Position numbers and translations under genes: made by a program. A stretch of DNA of 64,000 bases. It comes from Sphingomonas panacisoli. GTDB taxonomy: Bacteria > Pseudomonadota > Alphaproteobacteria > Sphingomonadales > Sphingomonadaceae. Below the pieces are notes generated by a model. The model saw nothing but the letters and a program-made list of their open reading frames with translations. It was not told where the DNA came from and did no database searches. How positions within the stretch are numbered: the stretch's first letter is position 1; every line of letters starts with the position of its first letter. This document shows positions 37,038-46,521 of the stretch, one piece after another. The DNA is taken from the NCBI RefSeq assembly GCF_007859635.1, contig NZ_CP042306.1:992001-1056000 (forward strand). Direction: 5' to 3'.

Positions 37038-38309
37038 ATGGTTAGGTGGTTGAAAGGGCTCGGGACTGTCGTCGCGGCAGCGTTGGTTGCGTCGCCGATC
37101 GTGGCGCACGCGCAAAGCGCGATCGAGCTGTTCACGCCTGAAACCGTCGCCGTGGCGGGCGACATCCGCGTGATCGGGGTCGATGGCGAGCCGAGTTGGC
37201 TTGATCGCGGCTTCGGCAAGACGCGGTTCGACACCGATGCCGCCAATCGCAATTTCCGGATCGAACCGCAGGCGGTCGAGGGCGATGTGATCTGGACGCC
37301 GCGCTTCTCCTGGTCGCTCGGCGGCACGGTCGTCGCGACCGCGCAGCAGGGCCAGGACCACGCCGTCGATCTGTCCGAAGCGTTCCTGACCTACAAACCG
37401 TTGCTTGGCGGCGGGACCAAGTTGGCGGTGCGCGGCGGGCTGTTCTGGCCACCGGTCAGCCTCGAACATGCCGGCCCCGAATGGCGCGTGCGCGACACGA
37501 TCACGCCGTCCGCGATTAATTCGTGGATCGGCGACGAGGTGAAGGTCGCCGGCCTCGAGGCGCAAGTAACGCGGCCGGTCGGTAGCGGACGGCTGAGCGC
37601 GACGCTCGCGGTGTTCGGTCTGAACGATACCGCCGGGACTTTGCTCGCATTCCGCGGCTGGGCGCTGCACGATCAGAAGGCGGTGGCATTCGGGCTGCAG
37701 CCGTTGCCGCCGCTCAACGCGTTCTTCGTGCCGTACGTCCAGGCGACGAAGACGCGGCCGGTGATCGAACTCGATAACCGGCCCGGGTTCTACGGCAAAC
37801 TCGATTGGGCGCCGACCGCGTGGCTCGATGTGCAAGCGTTTCACTACGACAATCGCGGCAATCCCGAAGCGGTAACGCCGACGTTGCAATGGGGCTGGCG
37901 GACCAGGTTCGACAATCTCGGCGCGGTGCTCTCGTTCGGCGACTGGCGAGTCAAAGCGCAGGGCATGGCCGGCAAGACGCTGATGGGGTTTCCGGAAAAC
38001 GGGCGGCTATGGGTCGATACCAGCTTCCGCTCAGGCTACGTCATGGCGACGCGCAATTTCGCCAAGGGATCGGTGTCAGTACGCGGCGAAGCGTTCGGCA
38101 CCACCAGCATCGGGTCGGAGCTTGGCCGGGCTTGGTCCGAAAAGGGCTGGGCGCTAACGGCGGCGGGACGGCGCGACATCGGCAAGAATCTGTCGGTGCT
38201 TATCGAGGCGCTGCACGTCGACAGCCGCAAGGATGCGCGAGCCTCAGTCGGCCTTTCGCCGGACCAGGATCAGACGCTCGTCCAGTTCGCGTTGCGCGTT
38301 CATCTATGA
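37038..38309 (+). CDS. Outer-membrane beta-barrel protein, porin-like
   Basis: 423 aa with a Sec signal ending AHAQ near residue 29. The mature part is a series of amphipathic strands with aromatic belts (LSEAFLTYKPLL, DWAPTAWLDVQAFHYD, VSVRGEAFGTT) and a C-terminal QFALRVHL strand ending in hydrophobics, as in barrel proteins. It could be a porin or a specialised channel. It is the first of three genes with a cupredoxin-like protein and a c-di-GMP enzyme; the shared orientation and short gaps suggest one operon. Confidence 0.75.
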   Translation: MVRWLKGLGTVVAAALVASPIVAHAQSAIELFTPETVAVAGDIRVIGVDGEPSWLDRGFGKTRFDTDAANRNFRIEPQAVEGDVIWTPRFSWSLGGTVVATAQQGQDHAVDLSEAFLTYKPLLGGGTKLAVRGGLFWPPVSLEHAGPEWRVRDTITPSAINSWIGDEVKVAGLEAQVTRPVGSGRLSATLAVFGLNDTAGTLLAFRGWALHDQKAVAFGLQPLPPLNAFFVPYVQATKTRPVIELDNRPGFYGKLDWAPTAWLDVQAFHYDNRGNPEAVTPTLQWGWRTRFDNLGAVLSFGDWRVKAQGMAGKTLMGFPENGRLWVDTSFRSGYVMATRNFAKGSVSVRGEAFGTTSIGSELGRAWSEKGWALTAAGRRDIGKNLSVLIEALHVDSRKDARASVGLSPDQDQTLVQFALRVHL

Positions 38310-38347
38310 AGGGAATATTTACGCTAGGCGCTTAGAATTGCGTCGTT

Positions 38348-38971
38348 ATGCGTATCTTTGCCCTGTCGTTCGTGCTGTTGCTCGGCGCAGCCCCGATGCC
38401 GCCGTCGGCCGGGGTGAGCGTCGCCGTGCGTGGGCCGAACGGCCAGCCGATCGCGAACGCCGTGGTCACGATCCGCCTCGTCGGCCGCCCGACTCCGGCC
38501 GCGCGCGTCGGTAGCGGCTATGCGGTCCGTCAGCAGAACATCCAGTTCAACCCGTTCCTGCTGGTCGTGCCGGTCAACGCCGACGTGTCGTTCCCGAACT
38601 TCGATCAGGTGCGGCACCAGGTCTATTCCTTCTCGCCAGCCAAGCGTTTCGAACTCAAGCTGTACGCCCGCGAACAGAACCGCACGGTGCGGTTCGATCG
38701 CGCCGGGCCGGTGTCGCTGGGGTGCAACATCCACGACCAGATGACCGCATTCATCTATGTCACGGACAGCGCCTATACCGCGAAGACCGACGCGTCGGGC
38801 AACGTCAGCCTGGCCGGGGTTCCGCAGGGCGCGATTTCGATCAGCGTGTGGCATCCCTATCTGCGCGCGCCGGGCAATCAGGTTTCGCGCCAGATCAACC
38901 TGGGCGGCGGCGCGCGGGAGAGCTTTACGGTCGCGCTGCGCATGCCCCCGGCAACGTCGTCGTCCTATTGA
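38348..38971 (+). CDS. Cupredoxin-like / methylamine-utilisation-type periplasmic protein
   Basis: 207 aa with a Sec signal peptide (MRIFALSFVLLLGAAPM). The middle has a cupredoxin-like core: PVNADVSFPNFDQVRHQVYSF near residue 78 and CNIHDQMTAFIYV near 128, where H, C, H and M form a type 1 copper-like set. It is followed by a carboxypeptidase-regulatory-like beta domain (DASGNVSLAGVPQG). The family is seen in operons with GGDEF/EAL proteins. It is tightly linked to the next gene: its TGA overlaps the ATG of the c-di-GMP protein by one base. Confidence 0.78.
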   Translation: MRIFALSFVLLLGAAPMPPSAGVSVAVRGPNGQPIANAVVTIRLVGRPTPAARVGSGYAVRQQNIQFNPFLLVVPVNADVSFPNFDQVRHQVYSFSPAKRFELKLYAREQNRTVRFDRAGPVSLGCNIHDQMTAFIYVTDSAYTAKTDASGNVSLAGVPQGAISISVWHPYLRAPGNQVSRQINLGGGARESFTVALRMPPATSSSY

Positions 38972-41313
38972 TGGTCGTCCGGCTGCTCAATTTCCGCAAA
39001 CTGCGCACGCGTCTCGCCGCGCTGTACATCGCGCTGTTCGCGGCGGCGATGCTCGGTATGTCGCTGACGTTGCTCGCGGTCGCCGAGCGCAGTTCGACCG
39101 ATCAGGTGCGGCGAGAGCTCGCGGCGAGCGGCACGGTGTTCGACCGGTTGTGGAGCCAGCGCGCGGCCCAACTCGGCGGCGCGGCGGGGCTGGTCGCGCG
39201 CGATTTCGGATTTCGCGCGGCGGTCGCGACGGGGGACAAGGCGACGATCGTATCTGCCCTCGACAACCTCAAGCGCCGGATGGGTGTGCCGGTCGCATTC
39301 GTCGTCGGCGTCGACGGTCGCGTGACGGGACTCGACCGCCCCCAACTAGCGGAGCAGGCCGCTGGACTGTGGAACGCGCTCGACGGCGGGCAGATGTCCG
39401 GCGTCGTCGATCTCGGGGGCAGCGCGCGGCACGTCATTGCCGCGCCGATCATGGCGCCGCAACTGACCGGCTGGGTGGTGTTCGCGACCGACCTCGACAT
39501 GAAGGAGATGCAGGGGCTGCAGCGGCTGTCGGCGATCCCGATCCAGGCCGCGGTGTTCCAGCGCCGCGCCGACGGGCGATGGGTCGATCCGTCGGACAGC
39601 GAGGCCGGTGCGCTGTCGGGCTTCATCGATCGCGCGGTCACCGATCGCTCGGTCTCGGACGTCACGACACCGAACGGCACCGCATTAGCCTTGGTCAAGC
39701 CGCTGCCGGTGATGACGGGCGCGCCGCAAGCGGTCCTGTTGCTGCGCTATCCGCTCGACAAGGCGTTGGCTGGATATCATCGGCTGCAGCTCGCGATCCT
39801 GCTGTCGGGTTTGGTCGGGCTGCTGTGCATCGTTTGGGCGACGATCCGCATGGCGCGGTCGATCACGCGACCCGTCACGTTGCTCGACGCCGCCGCGGCG
39901 CGGCTCGCGGCCGGGCTCGAAGCGTCGGTGCCGGTAGAGGGTAACGACGAACTGGCGCGGCTGGCCGACAGCTTCAACCGCATGGCGACCGACATCGCCG
40001 AACGCGAGCGGCGCATCACGCATCTGGCGTTCAACGACACACTGACCGGGCTGCCCAATCGCGCGCACTTCCTCGAACATCTCGAGCACGAACTGAAGCT
40101 TGCCGAGCGCAACGGCGAGGCCGTCTCGGTGATGATCCTCGACCTCGACGACTTCAAATCGGTCAACGACACGCTCGGCCACCCGGTCGGCGACGAAGTG
40201 CTGCGGCGCGTCGGCGAACGCGTCGATGCCGATCTCGCGCAGAGTTTCGTCGCGCGGCTGGGCGGCGACGAGTTCGTCATCGTCACGCGGCAGGGCGCCG
40301 ACGGCGAACCGCTCGAACGCCTGGCCAAGCGCGCCGGCGAGGCGGCCGCCCAGCACATTCAGCTCGAAGGTCACGATGTCACCCAGGCCGCGAGTATCGG
40401 GATCGCGATCTCGCCGGCCGACGGCGCCGATGCGCGCTCGTTGCTCAAGCATGCCGACCTGGCGCTCTATCGTGCGAAGGAGCTCGGCCGCGGCATGTTC
40501 TGCTTCTTCGAGGAGGCGCTCAATTCGCGCGCGCAGGAACGGCGTCGGATGGAAAGTGATCTGCGCACCGCGCTCCACGAGGGTCAGTTCGAACTCTATT
40601 TCCAGCCCTTGTTCGACCTCGACGCCAACCGTGTCGGCTCGTTCGAGGCATTGTTGCGCTGGCACCACCCCGAACGCGGGATGGTGTCACCCGTCGAGTT
40701 CATCCCGACCGCGGAGGATACCGGGCTGATCGTCGAGATCGGCGCCTGGGTGCTGCGCGAGGCGTGTGCGCAGGCAGCGGCGTGGCCTGAGCATGTGCGG
40801 ATCGCGGTCAACGTCTCGTCGGTGCAGTTTCGCCGGCCAGGCCTTAACGAAACCGTGCTGCAGGCTCTCGCGGCAAGTGGGCTGGAACCGTCGCGGCTCG
40901 AACTAGAGATCACCGAATCGATCTTCCTCGAAGGGTTGGATACGACGACGCGGCTATTGCACGGCCTGCGCTCGCTTGGCGTACGCATCGCGCTCGACGA
41001 TTTCGGGACCGGCTATTCGTCGCTCAGCTATCTGCAGAGCTTCCCGTTCGACAAGATCAAGATCGATCGCTCGTTCATCCAAGACTTGCTGACGCGTCCT
41101 GGCGCGGTGGCGATCGTGCGGGCGATCACCGACCTGGCGCGCGCGCTGGGGATGGAGACGACGGCGGAAGGGGTCGAGGAAAACGACCAACTCGCCGAAC
41201 TGCGCAAGCATGGCTGTTCGTCGGTACAGGGCTATCTGTTCAGCCGGCCGATCGACGCGGTGGCGGTGCGCGACCTTCTCGCCGACGAAGCGGCAAGCAG
41301 CGCCGCCGCCTGA
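38971..41313 (+). CDS. Membrane GGDEF-EAL c-di-GMP protein
   Basis: 780 aa. It has two membrane segments (near residues 14-35 and 275-300) around a periplasmic sensor domain, then HAMP-like DSFNRMATDIAERE, a GGDEF domain with intact LGGDEFVIV and no RxxD inhibitory site before it, and an EAL domain with FEALLRW, DDFGTGYSSL and KIDRSFI. Both domains look catalytically complete, so it may make or break c-di-GMP. ATG 38971 overlaps the previous stop. With the barrel and cupredoxin genes it may sense a periplasmic redox or metal signal. Confidence 0.92.
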   Translation: MVVRLLNFRKLRTRLAALYIALFAAAMLGMSLTLLAVAERSSTDQVRRELAASGTVFDRLWSQRAAQLGGAAGLVARDFGFRAAVATGDKATIVSALDNLKRRMGVPVAFVVGVDGRVTGLDRPQLAEQAAGLWNALDGGQMSGVVDLGGSARHVIAAPIMAPQLTGWVVFATDLDMKEMQGLQRLSAIPIQAAVFQRRADGRWVDPSDSEAGALSGFIDRAVTDRSVSDVTTPNGTALALVKPLPVMTGAPQAVLLLRYPLDKALAGYHRLQLAILLSGLVGLLCIVWATIRMARSITRPVTLLDAAAARLAAGLEASVPVEGNDELARLADSFNRMATDIAERERRITHLAFNDTLTGLPNRAHFLEHLEHELKLAERNGEAVSVMILDLDDFKSVNDTLGHPVGDEVLRRVGERVDADLAQSFVARLGGDEFVIVTRQGADGEPLERLAKRAGEAAAQHIQLEGHDVTQAASIGIAISPADGADARSLLKHADLALYRAKELGRGMFCFFEEALNSRAQERRRMESDLRTALHEGQFELYFQPLFDLDANRVGSFEALLRWHHPERGMVSPVEFIPTAEDTGLIVEIGAWVLREACAQAAAWPEHVRIAVNVSSVQFRRPGLNETVLQALAASGLEPSRLELEITESIFLEGLDTTTRLLHGLRSLGVRIALDDFGTGYSSLSYLQSFPFDKIKIDRSFIQDLLTRPGAVAIVRAITDLARALGMETTAEGVEENDQLAELRKHGCSSVQGYLFSRPIDAVAVRDLLADEAASSAAA

Positions 41314-41421
41314 CGCGATGAAACGCGGAACTGAACAGGTTGACGCGCGTCTAACCGTTCCTGGGGCGTAACCGTTCGCGATCGCGACGGGTTCGCGCCA
41401 AAGAAACAGGAAGGAATTGCC

Positions 41422-41568
41422 ATGCTTTGGACGATCGTCGTCATCCTGCTCGTACTCTGGGCGCTGGGCTTTGCCGTTCATGTCGGCGGCGGCCTTATCC
41501 ACCTTTTGCTCGTGATCGCGCTGATCGTGGTCGTCGTGCGCCTGATCCAGGGTCGTCGCGTCGTCTAG
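41422..41568 (+). CDS. Small membrane protein, lmo0937 family
   Basis: 48 aa, ATG preceded by AGGAA. Almost entirely hydrophobic: LWTIVVILLVLWALGFAV then a Gly-rich turn and IHLLLVIALIVVVVRLI, two membrane helices ending with RRVV. This is the short lmo0937-type membrane protein of many bacteria, often stress-induced; its function is not known. A strong terminator follows directly. Confidence 0.85.
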   Translation: MLWTIVVILLVLWALGFAVHVGGGLIHLLLVIALIVVVVRLIQGRRVV

Positions 41569-41577
41569 GGATAGTCT

Positions 41578-41606
41578 ATCGGGGCGGCGTTTAGCGCCGC
41601 CCCGAT
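41578..41606. terminator. 12-bp terminator hairpin after the small membrane gene
   Basis: ATCGGGGCGGCG and its complement flank a 5-nt loop TTTAG. The stem is GC-rich but the following bases are only weakly T-rich. It most likely ends the lmo0937-type gene transcript. Confidence 0.7.
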
Positions 41607-41756
41607 CACAAGTTCGCTGTATTCGCGCTGTCCAGCGTTAGCCGCTTGCCTTGTGGGCGCGGCACAAACCTTCGAAAAATCAGAACAATAGATCGCCCAC
41701 TTAAAACGGTGCGCAATCCGAGATAGCACGCGTCCCGAAATCTCATTCACTATATG

Positions 41757-41762
41757 TATAAT
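41757..41762 (+). promoter_or_regulatory. Candidate -10 box upstream of the TonB receptor
   Basis: A perfect TATAAT lies about 85 bases before the TonB receptor start in a locally AT-rich stretch. The position 17 bases further upstream holds only CCCGAA, which is a poor -35, so this is a weak call. Confidence 0.35.
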
Positions 41763-41845
41763 TAGTATTGATCGAACCGCGATTTTGACGCACCTTGCCG
41801 GGCAGCAGCGCCGAAGAGCGCCGGGAATTGGCAGGGAGAGGTTCG

Positions 41846-44122
41846 ATGAAAGGATCAGCATTGTGGCTTGGCGCGTCGTTGGCGGCGTTGGCCTGGGCTG
41901 CACCCGCGACGGCGCAGGACGCCGCACCGCAAACCACCGCGAGCGACACGGCGACGACCGATGACGTCGAAGGCGACATCATCATCACCGCGACGCGCCG
42001 CGACGAAAACTTGATGACCTCACCGATCTCGGCATCGGTGCTGTCGGGCACCGATCTCGGCAATAAGGGCGTGACCAACGTCGATGCGCTGCAATTCGCG
42101 ATGCCGTCCGTGGTCGTGAACAATTTCGGCCAAGGCAACGATTTCAACGTCCGCGGCATCGGCAAGGCCGAGCACAACACGCAGACCACGACCGGTGTCA
42201 TCACCTATCGCGACGGTGTGCCGACCTTCCCGGGCTATTTCCAGATGGAGCCCTATTACGACGTCGCCAACATCCAGGTGCTGCGCGGGCCGCAGGGCAC
42301 GATCGTCGGCCAGAACGCGACCGGCGGCGCGGTGTTCGTCAACACCAACGATCCGATCATCAATGGCGGCATGCGCGGCTACGTCAACGCGAATTACGGC
42401 AATTACAACGACTTCGGTTTCCAAGGTGCGGTCAACATCCCGATCAGCAACACCTTTGCGATGCGCGTCGCCGGCTTCGCGCAGCGCCGGGACAGCTTCT
42501 TCAAGATCCGCGGCGCCGGCGGCACGGCGTATCCCTACGACAACGGCAAGATGGGCTATCTGGCGGGCCGCGTCAGCTTCCTGTGGAAGCCGACCGAAAA
42601 CTTTTCCGCACTTTGGAAGACCGATCTCGATTTTCTCGATTCGGGCGCGTATCCGGCGTCGCCCTTCTACCAGCACAGCAGCTTCTACCCGACGTACAAG
42701 CGCGATCTGTACAATATCGAATTGAACGCGCCGCAGGACGCGCGCGACAAATTCGTCCGCTCTGTTCTGAAGCTCGAATACGACACGTCGAGCGGCATCA
42801 AGTTCCGCTCGGTGTCCGGGTATCAGACCGGTAACACGATGTATCGCGCCGACCTGGACGGCACGGCGTCGAACTTCGGCGACCCGACGACGATCGTGCT
42901 GCCGACCAATCCGACCGGCACGATCAAGAACTATTCGTTCTACGACAACGTGAACGAGACGCAGTTCAGCCAGGAATTCAACATCATCTCCCCGGACAAC
43001 AAGCGCTTCACGTGGCTGATCGGCGGGTTCGGGATGTGGAACACCTATTACTTCCCCAAACCGTTCAGCAATTTCACGATCAACGCCTGCTATCCGTTCA
43101 CGACGATCGCGGCGTGCCTCTATCAGCTCGCGGGCCGCAATCCGGAGCGTAACCTGGCGGCGTTCGGCCAGGTCGGGTTCCAGATCACCCCGAACCTGAA
43201 GATCGAACTCGGCGGTCGCTACACCGCCAGCCGATCGACCAACTATGTCAACGTCCTGCAATATGGTCTGGCGATCAACCAGGTGCAGAAGGTGTCGTCG
43301 GACAATTTCTCGTACAAGGCGTCGCTCGGCTGGAAGGTCAGCAACGACCAGTATCTGTACGGCTTCGTCGCGACCGGGTTCCGGCCGGGCGGCCTCAACG
43401 TGCCGGTCAGCGCCGCGACGATCCAGCCGTTCAAGCCCGAACGCATCACGTCGTACGAAGCAGGCTGGAAGGCGAATTGGGCGGGCGGCCATGTCCGTAC
43501 GACGATCACCGGCTTCTACAACGACTATAAGGATTTCCAGGTCATCATCGGGTACCCGACCTTCCCGACGTTCGGCATCGAATTGAACGTGCCGAACTCG
43601 ACGAAGATCTACGGTGGCGAAGGTGAGATCGACGTCAGCGTCGGCGGCTTCAAGTTCGGCGCCGGCGTCAACGTGCTGCACACCGAGCTGGGCCAGTTCT
43701 ACGCGAGCGACCCGCGTGCGCCGGCGACCGGCGCGTGCGACCCGCTGAAGGGCGGGGCGGCCGCGGCGACGAACTGCATCAACCTGAAGGGGCGGCGGCA
43801 GACCTACGCGCCGAACCTGACGTTCAACTTCAGCGCCGAATACACTCTCAAGCTGCCGGGCGGCGACACCATCACGCCGCGCGCCAATTTCGGTTATGTC
43901 GGCAACCAGTGGGCGACGCTGTTCGAAAATCCGGCCCGCGGCGACCGGCTCGACGCGCGCAAGATCCTGAACGCGCAGCTCGCCTATACGCACGGAACGC
44001 TGACGGTCACGGCTTACGCCACCAACCTGACCGACCAGCATTACGTCGCGGCGCTCAATAGCGGGCTCTATTTCGCCGGTGCGCCACGCCAGTACGGGCT
44101 CAAGGTGCTCAAGGTGTTCTGA
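41846..44122 (+). CDS. TonB-dependent outer-membrane receptor
   Basis: 758 aa from ATG 41846. Sec signal ends ATAQDA near residue 26. The TonB box region is EGDIIITATRRDEN near 48; the plug has GTDLGNKGVTNVDALQFAMPSV and VLRGPQGTIVGQNATGGAVF; the barrel ends with RQYGLKVLKVF. Length is typical of sphingomonad receptors for aromatic or complex substrates rather than siderophores. Its neighbours, a CoA ligase, TetR, MFS carrier and carboxylesterase, suggest uptake and breakdown of an ester-like aromatic or acid, but the ligand cannot be read from sequence. Confidence 0.93.
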   Translation: MKGSALWLGASLAALAWAAPATAQDAAPQTTASDTATTDDVEGDIIITATRRDENLMTSPISASVLSGTDLGNKGVTNVDALQFAMPSVVVNNFGQGNDFNVRGIGKAEHNTQTTTGVITYRDGVPTFPGYFQMEPYYDVANIQVLRGPQGTIVGQNATGGAVFVNTNDPIINGGMRGYVNANYGNYNDFGFQGAVNIPISNTFAMRVAGFAQRRDSFFKIRGAGGTAYPYDNGKMGYLAGRVSFLWKPTENFSALWKTDLDFLDSGAYPASPFYQHSSFYPTYKRDLYNIELNAPQDARDKFVRSVLKLEYDTSSGIKFRSVSGYQTGNTMYRADLDGTASNFGDPTTIVLPTNPTGTIKNYSFYDNVNETQFSQEFNIISPDNKRFTWLIGGFGMWNTYYFPKPFSNFTINACYPFTTIAACLYQLAGRNPERNLAAFGQVGFQITPNLKIELGGRYTASRSTNYVNVLQYGLAINQVQKVSSDNFSYKASLGWKVSNDQYLYGFVATGFRPGGLNVPVSAATIQPFKPERITSYEAGWKANWAGGHVRTTITGFYNDYKDFQVIIGYPTFPTFGIELNVPNSTKIYGGEGEIDVSVGGFKFGAGVNVLHTELGQFYASDPRAPATGACDPLKGGAAAATNCINLKGRRQTYAPNLTFNFSAEYTLKLPGGDTITPRANFGYVGNQWATLFENPARGDRLDARKILNAQLAYTHGTLTVTAYATNLTDQHYVAALNSGLYFAGAPRQYGLKVLKVF

Positions 44123-44129
44123 TCCAATC

Positions 44130-44163
44130 GGCCGCCGCCTTTGCCGGCGGCGGCCCAGTTTTT
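44130..44163 (+). terminator. Intrinsic terminator of the TonB receptor gene
   Basis: A 10-bp stem GGCCGCCGCC / GGCGGCGGCC with a 6-nt loop TTTGCC is followed by CAG and T5. It is eight bases after the receptor stop, so the downstream ligase gene is probably transcribed from its own start or by read-through. Confidence 0.85.
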
Positions 44164-44185
44164 CCTCGCACGTATTGAAGGCGGC

Positions 44186-45793
44186 ATGCAGCGTTACAGC
44201 CTGACCATCGACAAGTTCCTCGATCATGCCGCCAAGTGGTTCGCCGATGCCGACGTCGTCGAGGCAGACGGCGGGCGCGTGATCCGGCGCGACGGCTATG
44301 CCGCGATGCGGGAGCGCGCCAACCGCCTGTCGGGTGCGCTGCTGGCGCTCGGTTTGAAACAGGGCGATCGCGTCGGAACGCTCGCGTGGAATACGCAGGA
44401 GCATTTCGAAGCCTATTACGCGACGATGGGGGTGGGGCTGGTGTGCCACACGCTCAACCCGCGGCTGACCGTCGCCCACCTCGCCGCGATCATCGGCGAG
44501 GCGGGCGACCGTGTGCTGGTCGCCGCCGCCAACCTCGCGCCGCTGCTCGCCGAGTTGCTGCCGCACTGTCCGGTGATCGAGCATGTCGTGCTGATCGACG
44601 AGGGCGCCGACATCGCCGCAATCGGGCTCGACGTCGCGCCGCGCATCTGGACCTATGCGGCGCTCGTCGCGAAGCATGGGGCGCCGGCCGCGTGGGGCGA
44701 TTTCGACGAGGAGGCGCCCGCGGGGCTATGTTACACATCGGGGACGACGGGGCGGCCCAAGGGCGTCGTCTACACCCACCGATCGAACTACCTCCAGACG
44801 CTGCGCTCTAATCAGGCCGACGCGATTGCGATCACCAGCCGCGATACCGTGTTGCTCGGCGTCCCCATGTTCCACGCCAATGCCTGGGGCCTGCCGTTCG
44901 TCGCGGCGGCGGCGGGCGCGCGGCTGATCCTGCCGGGGCGCCTCACCGACGGCGCGAGCCTGGCCAAGCTGATGCGCGACGAGCGCGTGACGGTGGCGGT
45001 CGGTGTGCAGACGCTGTGGCTCGGCGTGGTCGATACTCTCGACGCGACCGGCGGCGACCTGCCCGACCTGAAGCGTGTCGTGATCGGCGGTTCGAGCTGC
45101 CCGGAGGCGCTGATCAAGCGCTTCGAGGAACGGCTTGGCGCGCATGTCCAGACCAGTTGGGGAATGACCGAGTTGTCGCCGATGGGCACGATCGCGCCGC
45201 CCGATCTGCCCGCCTCCGCCGAACAGGCATCCGGCCGCCCGCCGATGGGGATCGACCTGAAGCTGACCGATGCCGAAGGACGGACGCTGCCGCAGCAGCG
45301 CGGGGTCGAGGGTTGCCTCAAGGTCAAGGGGGCGAGCGTGGTCGATCGTTATTACGGCGCGGATGCCGACGCGCTCGACGACGAAGGCTATTTCGACACC
45401 GGCGACCTCGCGGTGATCGACGACGCCGGCAACCTCACGATCGCCGGCCGGTCGAAGGATTTGATCAAGTCGGGCGGCGAATGGATCAATCCGAATGAGA
45501 TCGAGACGATCGTCGGCACCGATCCGGCGGTCGGGCTGGTCGCGGTGATCGGGCGCGACGACCCCAAATGGGGCGAGCGCCCGGTGCTGATGGTCGAGCC
45601 GCGCAAGGATCGCCGCATCGACCCCGCCGCATTGCGCACCAGTCTTCGCGGGCGGATCGCCGATTGGTGGCTGCCCGACGAGGTGGTCGTGGTGCCCGCC
45701 ATGCCACTTGCCGCCTCGGGAAAGATTGACAAGAATCGGCTCCGTGCGGATTACGCGAGCGGCAGGTACAGCGCCGATCAAGTCGGCCGGTAA
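44186..45793 (+). CDS. AMP-dependent acyl-CoA ligase
   Basis: 535 aa from ATG 44186, after AAGGCGG. Adenylation motifs are CYTSGTTGRPKGVVYTH near residue 185, SWGMTELSP near 325, YFDTGDLAVID near 405 and the C-terminal ASGKIDKNRL with the catalytic Lys near 520. This is the fatty-acid or aromatic acid CoA ligase class; it activates a carboxylic acid with ATP and CoA. The substrate is likely the acid released by the nearby carboxylesterase, or imported by the TonB/MFS pair; this is inference. Confidence 0.92.
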   Translation: MQRYSLTIDKFLDHAAKWFADADVVEADGGRVIRRDGYAAMRERANRLSGALLALGLKQGDRVGTLAWNTQEHFEAYYATMGVGLVCHTLNPRLTVAHLAAIIGEAGDRVLVAAANLAPLLAELLPHCPVIEHVVLIDEGADIAAIGLDVAPRIWTYAALVAKHGAPAAWGDFDEEAPAGLCYTSGTTGRPKGVVYTHRSNYLQTLRSNQADAIAITSRDTVLLGVPMFHANAWGLPFVAAAAGARLILPGRLTDGASLAKLMRDERVTVAVGVQTLWLGVVDTLDATGGDLPDLKRVVIGGSSCPEALIKRFEERLGAHVQTSWGMTELSPMGTIAPPDLPASAEQASGRPPMGIDLKLTDAEGRTLPQQRGVEGCLKVKGASVVDRYYGADADALDDEGYFDTGDLAVIDDAGNLTIAGRSKDLIKSGGEWINPNEIETIVGTDPAVGLVAVIGRDDPKWGERPVLMVEPRKDRRIDPAALRTSLRGRIADWWLPDEVVVVPAMPLAASGKIDKNRLRADYASGRYSADQVGR

Positions 45794-45800
45794 CGGAGCG

Positions 45801-46511
45801 ATGCGGTCAGTGGCGCTGAAGAAGGAAGACACCGGCGCGGCGCCCGCGAAAAAGCCTGTCCAAGGCGAAAAGCGCAGCAAGGCGCAGCAGCGCGCAGAGC
45901 GGCTCGAGCAGATTCTCGACACCGCCGAATATCTGTTTTCGCAGAACGGTTTCCACGGCGTCGCGTTGCGCGACATCGCGAAGAGCGTCGGGATTCATAC
46001 GACGCTGATGCACTATTATTTCGAGGACAAGCGCGCTTTGTTCGAAGCGGTCTTCGCGCGGCGGGCGCCGGAGACGATCGGGCGGCGCATGGTCGCGCTC
46101 GAGCAATATGAGAAGGAGGCCGGGGCCAACCCGACCGTCGAAGGTGCGCTGCATGCGTTTCTCGACACCGATCTCGATCTGTATCGCGAAGGCGGAGAGG
46201 CGTGGATGAATTCGGCCACCTTCTCGGCGCGGATCAGCAACACGCCCGAGGGCGCCGAATTGATGGACCAATATTACGACCCGGTCGTGTTGCGGCTGGT
46301 CGGCATCCTGCGTCGCGCGCTGCCCGATTTCACCGACGAGGATATCTTTTGGGGATATCATTTCGTGACGGGCGCACTGATGAACACGCTCGCGCGGACG
46401 GGGCGGATCGACAAATTATCGGGCGGCGTGTGTCACTCCGACGATTTCCTGGCGGTGAAGGCGCGGATGGCCAAGTTCATGGCCGCCGGCTTCCACGCGC
46501 TGAAGGACTAG
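45801..46511 (+). CDS. TetR-family transcriptional regulator
   Basis: 236 aa from ATG 45801, seven bases after the ligase stop. N-terminal basic tail, then the TetR helix-turn-helix at about residues 30-80 (ILDTAEYLFSQNGFHGVALRDIAKSVGIHTTLMHYYF). A long C-terminal ligand domain follows. It likely represses the CoA ligase/TonB block or the opposite-strand MFS-esterase operon; no operator could be assigned. It ends 10 bases before the convergent carboxylesterase gene, with a small hairpin TAGGG-TTCGGG-CCCTA at the junction. Confidence 0.9.
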   Translation: MRSVALKKEDTGAAPAKKPVQGEKRSKAQQRAERLEQILDTAEYLFSQNGFHGVALRDIAKSVGIHTTLMHYYFEDKRALFEAVFARRAPETIGRRMVALEQYEKEAGANPTVEGALHAFLDTDLDLYREGGEAWMNSATFSARISNTPEGAELMDQYYDPVVLRLVGILRRALPDFTDEDIFWGYHFVTGALMNTLARTGRIDKLSGGVCHSDDFLAVKARMAKFMAAGFHALKD

Positions 46512-46521
46512 GGTTCGGGCC

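Noticed and set aside
42020..44677. 885-residue open frame on the minus strand
   Set aside because: It is antisense to the TonB receptor and ligase genes, is rich in Arg/Asp/Glu/Val as expected from GC-rich complement, and has no domain.
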